A stretch of DNA of 10,002 bases, taken from positions 1 through 10,002 of the forward strand of contig CAJGDH010000056.1 in assembly GCA_904502145.1 (NCBI GenBank), read 5' to 3'. This document shows, piece after piece, positions 6,463 through 10,002 of the stretch. Positions within the stretch are counted from its first letter, which is position 1. Every line of letters begins with the position of its first letter. Made by a program: the position numbers and the translations under genes. The notes under the pieces were generated by a model. It was not told where the DNA came from and did no database searches. It worked only from the letters and a program-made list of their open reading frames with translations. The DNA is from an uncultured Eubacterium sp. (GTDB lineage Bacteria > Bacillota > Clostridia > Lachnospirales > Lachnospiraceae).

Positions 6463-9400
6463 TTATCCCAGTTTCTCGACGCAGAGAAGAACCTTCTCTT
6501 TGTTGATGTTCCATTCTTTGGAGTACCCCTTCTCCTCATCAAAGGAAATGTTGTCGGCCAATACGTCTTTCTTTATCTCATCCTGGTGTCCGGTCATGAT
6601 CTCCCTGATCCTGTCGTTTCCGCAGGCGGACAGGGCGATATGGTCGGTCACCTCGAATCCTGCTTCTTTTCTCATGGTCTGAACCTTGCTGATGATCTCC
6701 CTGACAAAACCTTCCTCGATCAGGGCCGGTGTCAGGTTGATATCCAGGACCACGGTCACCCCTCTGTCGGCCTGGGAGACATAGCCCTCCTTCTGGGACA
6801 TGGAGATCAGCAGTTCCTCAGGAGTCAGATCGATCTTCTCCCCGCCTGCCTCAATAGTCAGGATTCCGTCTTCATCCAGCTGTTTCTTGGCAGCACTGCC
6901 GTCGACGGCGGCAAGGGTCTTGCCGATCATCCCCAGCAGTTTCCCGTACTTGGGTCCGAGGATCCTCATCTGAGGCTTGAAGGTATAGGAAGTGAATTCG
7001 GATACATCCTCGCTGAAGATGACTTCCTTCACATTCAGTTCGTCCTCGATGATCTCCTTGAAGAAATCATCCAGTTGGGCGGCCCCGCTGACGAACATTC
7101 TTCCCACCGGCTGGCGGTTCTTCACGCCGGAGGCGTTTCGGGCGGCGCGTCCAAGCACGACCACGGCCAGGACTTCTTCCATGTTTTTCTCGAGATCCTC
7201 GTCGATCCAGGCGGGATTGACTTCCGGGAAGTCACACAGATGGATGCTTTCCGGTGCCTTGTCATCCACGGTCCTCACCAGATTCTGGTAGATGTCCTCC
7301 GTCATGAAAGGAATCATGGGTGAAGCGGCCTTGGCGATGGTCACCAGGGCGGTGTAGAGGGTCATGTAGGCATTGATCTTATCCTGCTCCATCCCTTTTG
7401 CCCAGAAACGTGCACGGGAGCGGCGGACATACCAGTTGCTCATCTCGTCCACGAAATTCTGGAGTGCCTTTGCCGCCTCGGGGATCTTATAGTTTTCCAG
7501 GCAGCTGTCCACCGTCTTCACACAGCTGCTCAGCTTGGACAGGAGCCATCTGTCCATCACAGATAAACTGTCGTAATCCAGTGTGTATTTTGTCGGGTCA
7601 AATCCGTCGATATCTGCATAGAGGACAAAGAAGGCATAGGTATTCCACAGGGTTCCCATGAATTTTCTCTGTCCCTCGATCACCGCGTCACCGTGGAAAC
7701 GGTTGGGAAGCCAGGGGGCGGAGTTGATGTAGAAATACCAGCGGATGGCGTCCGCGCCGTAGGTGGCCAGAGCCTCAAAGGGATCCACTGCATTTCCTTT
7801 GGATTTACTCATCTTCTGTCCGTTCTCATCCTGGACATGGCCCAGAACGATAACGTTCTCATAAGGTGCCTTGTTGAAGAGGAGGGTGGATTCCGCCAGA
7901 AGGGAATAGAACCAGCCCCTTGTCTGGTCCACCGCCTCGGAAATGAACTTGGCGGGGAACTGCTGTTCAAACAGTTCTTTGTTTTCAAAAGGATAGTGAT
8001 GCTGGGCGAAAGGCATGGCGCCTGAATCAAACCAGCAGTCGATCACTTCCGGCACCCTGTGCATGGTCCTGCCGCAGTCGGGACAGGTAAATGTCACTTC
8101 ATCGATATACGGACGGTGAAGCTCGATCCCGGCCGCATCCGGGTTGCCGGATCTCTCCGCCAGTTCCTGACGGCTGCCGATGGACTCCATGTGTCCGCAG
8201 CCTTCACATTCCCAGATATTCAGGGGAGTTCCCCAGTAACGGTTTCTGGATACGCCCCAGTCCTGGATATTGTTGAGCCAGTCCCCGAATCTTCCCTTAC
8301 CGATGGATTCAGGGATCCAGTTGATGGTATTGTTGTTGCGGATCAGATCATCCTTGACTGCGGTCATCTTGATGAACCAGGATTCCCGTGCATAATAGAT
8401 CAGGGGGGTGTCGCATCTCCAGCAGAAAGGATAATCATGTTCGAATTTGGGTGCGTCATACAAAAGTCCCCGGTTGTCCAGATCCACCAGGATCTTCGGG
8501 TCCGCATCCTTGACGAAGAGGCCGGCAAAAGGCAGTTCCTCCGTCATATTTCCTTTGCCGTCCACAAACTGGACAAAGGCAAGGTCGTAATCTCTTCCGA
8601 CCCGGGAGTCATCCTCACCGAAGGCGGGAGCGATATGAACGATACCGGTACCGTCGGACATGGTGACATACCCGTCGCAGACCACAAAGTGGGATTTCTT
8701 ATGCTGGCGGGCCGCCACGTCGGCAGCTGCCTGATAAAGAGGTTCGTACTCTCTGTATTCAAGATCTTTTCCGGTGTAGGTCTCCAGGACCTCGTAGGCC
8801 GGCTGGTCTTCCTTGGCAAGCTTCCCGAGCACCGTGTCCAGGAGAGCCTGTGCCATATAGTAGGTGCAGCCGTCCGCAGCCTTTACCTTACAGTACACTT
8901 CCTCGGGATTTACACAGAGGGCGGTGTTGGAAGGCAGGGTCCAGGGGGTTGTGGTCCAGGCCAGGAAATAAGCATCCTCGCCCACGGCTTTGAACCGTAC
9001 GATGGCAGATCTTTCTTTTACGGTCTTGTAGCCCTGAGCCACCTCGTGGGAGGACAGGGGGGTTCCGCAGCGGGGACAGTAGGGAACGATCTTGAAGCCT
9101 TTATAGAGGAGGCCCTTGTCCCAGATCTCTTTTAAAGCCCACCATTCGGATTCGATAAAGTCATCATGGTAGGTGACGTAGGGGTCATCCATATCTGCCC
9201 AGAAACCGACAGTCTGGGAGAAATCTTCCCACATTCCTTTGTACTGCCATACTGACTCTTTACATTTATCAATAAATGGATCCAGACCGTACTCCTCGAT
9301 CTGTTCCTTTCCGTCCAGACCCAGATGTTTTTCCACCTCCAGCTCAACCGGAAGGCCGTGGGTATCCCACCCTGCTTTTCTCGGCACCATATATCCCTTC

Positions 9401-9621
9401 ATGGTGCGGTAGCGGGGGATCATATCCTTGATGACTCGGGTGAGGACATGGCCGATATGTGGTTTCCCGTTGGCGGTGGGGGGGCCGTCGTAGAAAGTGT
9501 ACACCGGATTTCCCTCACGGATCTTCATACTCTTCTCGAAGATATCGTTCTCTTTCCAGAATCTGGCTGTCTCTTTCTCGCGGTCCACGAAATTCAGATT
9601 CGTCGATACTTTCTTATACAT
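6463..9621 (-). CDS. ileS: Isoleucine--tRNA ligase, type 2 (eukaryote-like)
   Basis: Charges tRNA-Ile with isoleucine in the cytoplasm and hydrolyses mischarged valine. It is a class I synthetase of 1052 aa: HIGH motif at 55-58 (GKPHIGHVL), GWDTHGLPVE (84-93), editing-domain blocks WTTTPWTLPSNTA (222-234) and GTGIVHIAPAFGEDD (324-338), and KMSKS at 603-607. Paired cysteines C182/C185, C400/C403, C472/C475 and C513/C516 lie in the catalytic and insertion regions. The tRNA anticodon-binding region (NWYVRRSRARFW) is followed by a long C-terminal region of the kind seen in eukaryote-like IleS2 proteins, not the C-terminal zinc finger of the roughly 930-aa IleS1 type. The start is the ATG behind AGGAGG (9637-9632). 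The reading frame stays open for 43 more codons upstream, but these run through the attenuator and are not coding. Expression should depend on the T-box upstream. Confidence 0.97.
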   Translation of the reverse strand: MYKKVSTNLNFVDREKETARFWKENDIFEKSMKIREGNPVYTFYDGPPTANGKPHIGHVLTRVIKDMIPRYRTMKGYMVPRKAGWDTHGLPVELEVEKHLGLDGKEQIEEYGLDPFIDKCKESVWQYKGMWEDFSQTVGFWADMDDPYVTYHDDFIESEWWALKEIWDKGLLYKGFKIVPYCPRCGTPLSSHEVAQGYKTVKERSAIVRFKAVGEDAYFLAWTTTPWTLPSNTALCVNPEEVYCKVKAADGCTYYMAQALLDTVLGKLAKEDQPAYEVLETYTGKDLEYREYEPLYQAAADVAARQHKKSHFVVCDGYVTMSDGTGIVHIAPAFGEDDSRVGRDYDLAFVQFVDGKGNMTEELPFAGLFVKDADPKILVDLDNRGLLYDAPKFEHDYPFCWRCDTPLIYYARESWFIKMTAVKDDLIRNNNTINWIPESIGKGRFGDWLNNIQDWGVSRNRYWGTPLNIWECEGCGHMESIGSRQELAERSGNPDAAGIELHRPYIDEVTFTCPDCGRTMHRVPEVIDCWFDSGAMPFAQHHYPFENKELFEQQFPAKFISEAVDQTRGWFYSLLAESTLLFNKAPYENVIVLGHVQDENGQKMSKSKGNAVDPFEALATYGADAIRWYFYINSAPWLPNRFHGDAVIEGQRKFMGTLWNTYAFFVLYADIDGFDPTKYTLDYDSLSVMDRWLLSKLSSCVKTVDSCLENYKIPEAAKALQNFVDEMSNWYVRRSRARFWAKGMEQDKINAYMTLYTALVTIAKAASPMIPFMTEDIYQNLVRTVDDKAPESIHLCDFPEVNPAWIDEDLEKNMEEVLAVVVLGRAARNASGVKNRQPVGRMFVSGAAQLDDFFKEIIEDELNVKEVIFSEDVSEFTSYTFKPQMRILGPKYGKLLGMIGKTLAAVDGSAAKKQLDEDGILTIEAGGEKIDLTPEELLISMSQKEGYVSQADRGVTVVLDINLTPALIEEGFVREIISKVQTMRKEAGFEVTDHIALSACGNDRIREIMTGHQDEIKKDVLADNISFDEEKGYSKEWNINKEKVLLCVEKLG

Positions 9622-9664
9622 AAACCTTTCTCCTCCTGTGGTCGGATTGTACTGCTGACGGGAT

Positions 9665-9688
9665 CCTGCGCGCCGGCGAAGGCGCAGG
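9665..9688 (-). other. G+C-rich stem-loop between the T-box attenuator and the ileS ribosome binding site
   Basis: On the minus strand CCTGCGC (9688-9682) pairs perfectly with GCGCAGG (9671-9665) around a 10-nt loop that is itself G+C-rich. No T run follows, so it is not an intrinsic terminator. It lies downstream of the attenuator and about 27 nt before the AGGAGG of ileS. It could protect the 5' end of a processed, read-through mRNA, or be structural only. Confidence 0.45.
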
Positions 9689-9705
9689 CAGAATCTTCTT
9701 ATATG

Positions 9706-9738
9706 AAAAAAAGCTCCCACCCGTAAACGGATGAAAGC
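9706..9738 (-). terminator. T-box-controlled intrinsic terminator (attenuator) of ileS
   Basis: On the minus strand GCTTTCATCCG (9738-9728) pairs with CGGGTGGGAGC (9723-9713) through 11 Watson-Crick or G-U pairs around a TTTA loop, followed by seven T residues (9712-9706). The 5' side of the stem contains CTTT, which can instead pair with AAAG of the T-box sequence, giving the antiterminator. Uncharged tRNA-Ile would favour that alternative and allow read-through into ileS. Confidence 0.88.
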
Positions 9739-9963
9739 CCCTGCAATCATTATACCACCTTTTACATACTGTCATATGTTTCTCCGATAACGGTGAGAGA
9801 CCGGCAACGCTTACTGTTATTTCGGCATTGCAACTCGGGAGTGATCTTCGGTCATCCTGTACTCGCAGCGGGTTCACACTATCCCCGCCTCACTGAAGCT
9901 TTCCACGGAAGCCTACTGTCTCCGTCCAGGTTTTTACCTTTTTTGATGTCTGCTTTATGCGAC
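9706..9963 (-). promoter_or_regulatory. T-box riboswitch (tRNA-Ile, AUC specifier) controlling ileS
   Basis: The ileS leader shows the successive T-box elements on the minus strand. Stem I has a distal AGUGA bulge (9894-9890), then a GCGGG/CCCGC stem (9888-9884 with 9872-9868) enclosing a GUGUGAA loop of the GNUGNNA type. The specifier region GAAGATCACTCCCGAG places codon AUC at 9845-9843, matching isoleucine and the gene downstream. Stem III is CAATGC/GCGTTG (9830-9825 with 9810-9805). The T-box sequence AAAGGTGGTA (9762-9753) offers UGGU to pair with the ACCA end of tRNA-Ile, and the terminator follows at 9738-9706. The usual ACC of the UGGNACC bulge reads AUA here, which is atypical. The 5' end is placed from the promoter -10 and is approximate. 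Confidence 0.9.
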
Positions 9964-9969
9964 CTTATC

Positions 9970-9998
9970 ATAATATACTACAAAAGCCGGAATGTCAA
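9970..9998 (-). promoter_or_regulatory. Sigma-A promoter of the ileS-glgP unit
   Basis: On the minus strand a perfect -35 TTGACA (9998-9993) and -10 TATTAT (9975-9970) are separated by 17 bp. Transcription would start near 9963, just before the T-box leader, as expected for a gene switched by attenuation and not by initiation. Confidence 0.85.
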
Positions 9999-10002
9999 AT
10001 CA

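Noticed and set aside
8059..9135. A 358-codon open frame on the plus strand opposite ileS
   Set aside because: It is a shadow of the synthetase frame; no family motif and no start signal.
9622..9750. 43-codon N-terminal extension of ileS from an upstream ATG
   Set aside because: The extension would translate the T-box antiterminator and terminator. It lacks a ribosome binding site, while MYKKVSTNLNF at 9621 follows AGGAGG and matches the usual start of the family.

Overview
The window looks like chromosomal DNA of an anaerobic Firmicute of the class Clostridia, probably close to Lachnospiraceae. The evidence is a tRNA-Ile T-box leader, a long eukaryote-like isoleucyl-tRNA synthetase, a LytS/YesN-style two-component pair, strong AGGAGG-type ribosome binding sites, and moderate G+C genes separated by very A+T-rich gaps. 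The genus cannot be named from this alone. All genes lie on the minus strand, so transcription runs from high to low coordinates.

Right part (10002 to about 4009): a consensus sigma-A promoter (TTGACA, 17 bp, TATTAT) drives a T-box leader with an AUC specifier and an intrinsic terminator. It is followed by ileS (type-2, 1052 aa) and, 18 nt further on, glgP (glycogen/maltodextrin phosphorylase). No promoter or terminator is visible between the two genes, so glycogen breakdown may be co-transcribed with, and partly governed by, the tRNA-Ile charging switch. A strong terminator at 3917-3947 closes this unit.

Gap (3722 to 3916): about 195 bp of A+T-rich DNA with candidate promoters and a repeated AATATTTnCGnA motif that could be an operator.

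Left part (3718 to 1): four tightly packed genes. They encode a methyltransferase-type corrinoid (B12-binding) protein, a soluble PocR-domain histidine kinase, an AraC/YesN-type response regulator, and an iron-dependent alcohol dehydrogenase cut by the left edge. Junctions are an 8-nt overlap, a 16-nt gap and a 14-nt overlap, so translation is probably coupled. The dehydrogenase resembles PduQ/EutG, the alcohol dehydrogenases of microcompartment loci. The likely reading is a substrate-sensing cassette at the head of an alcohol, diol or methyl-compound catabolic locus that continues off the left edge. The most interesting point is the stand-alone corrinoid protein leading a sensory operon with no methyltransferase in view. 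Everything else looks like conventional housekeeping sequence.
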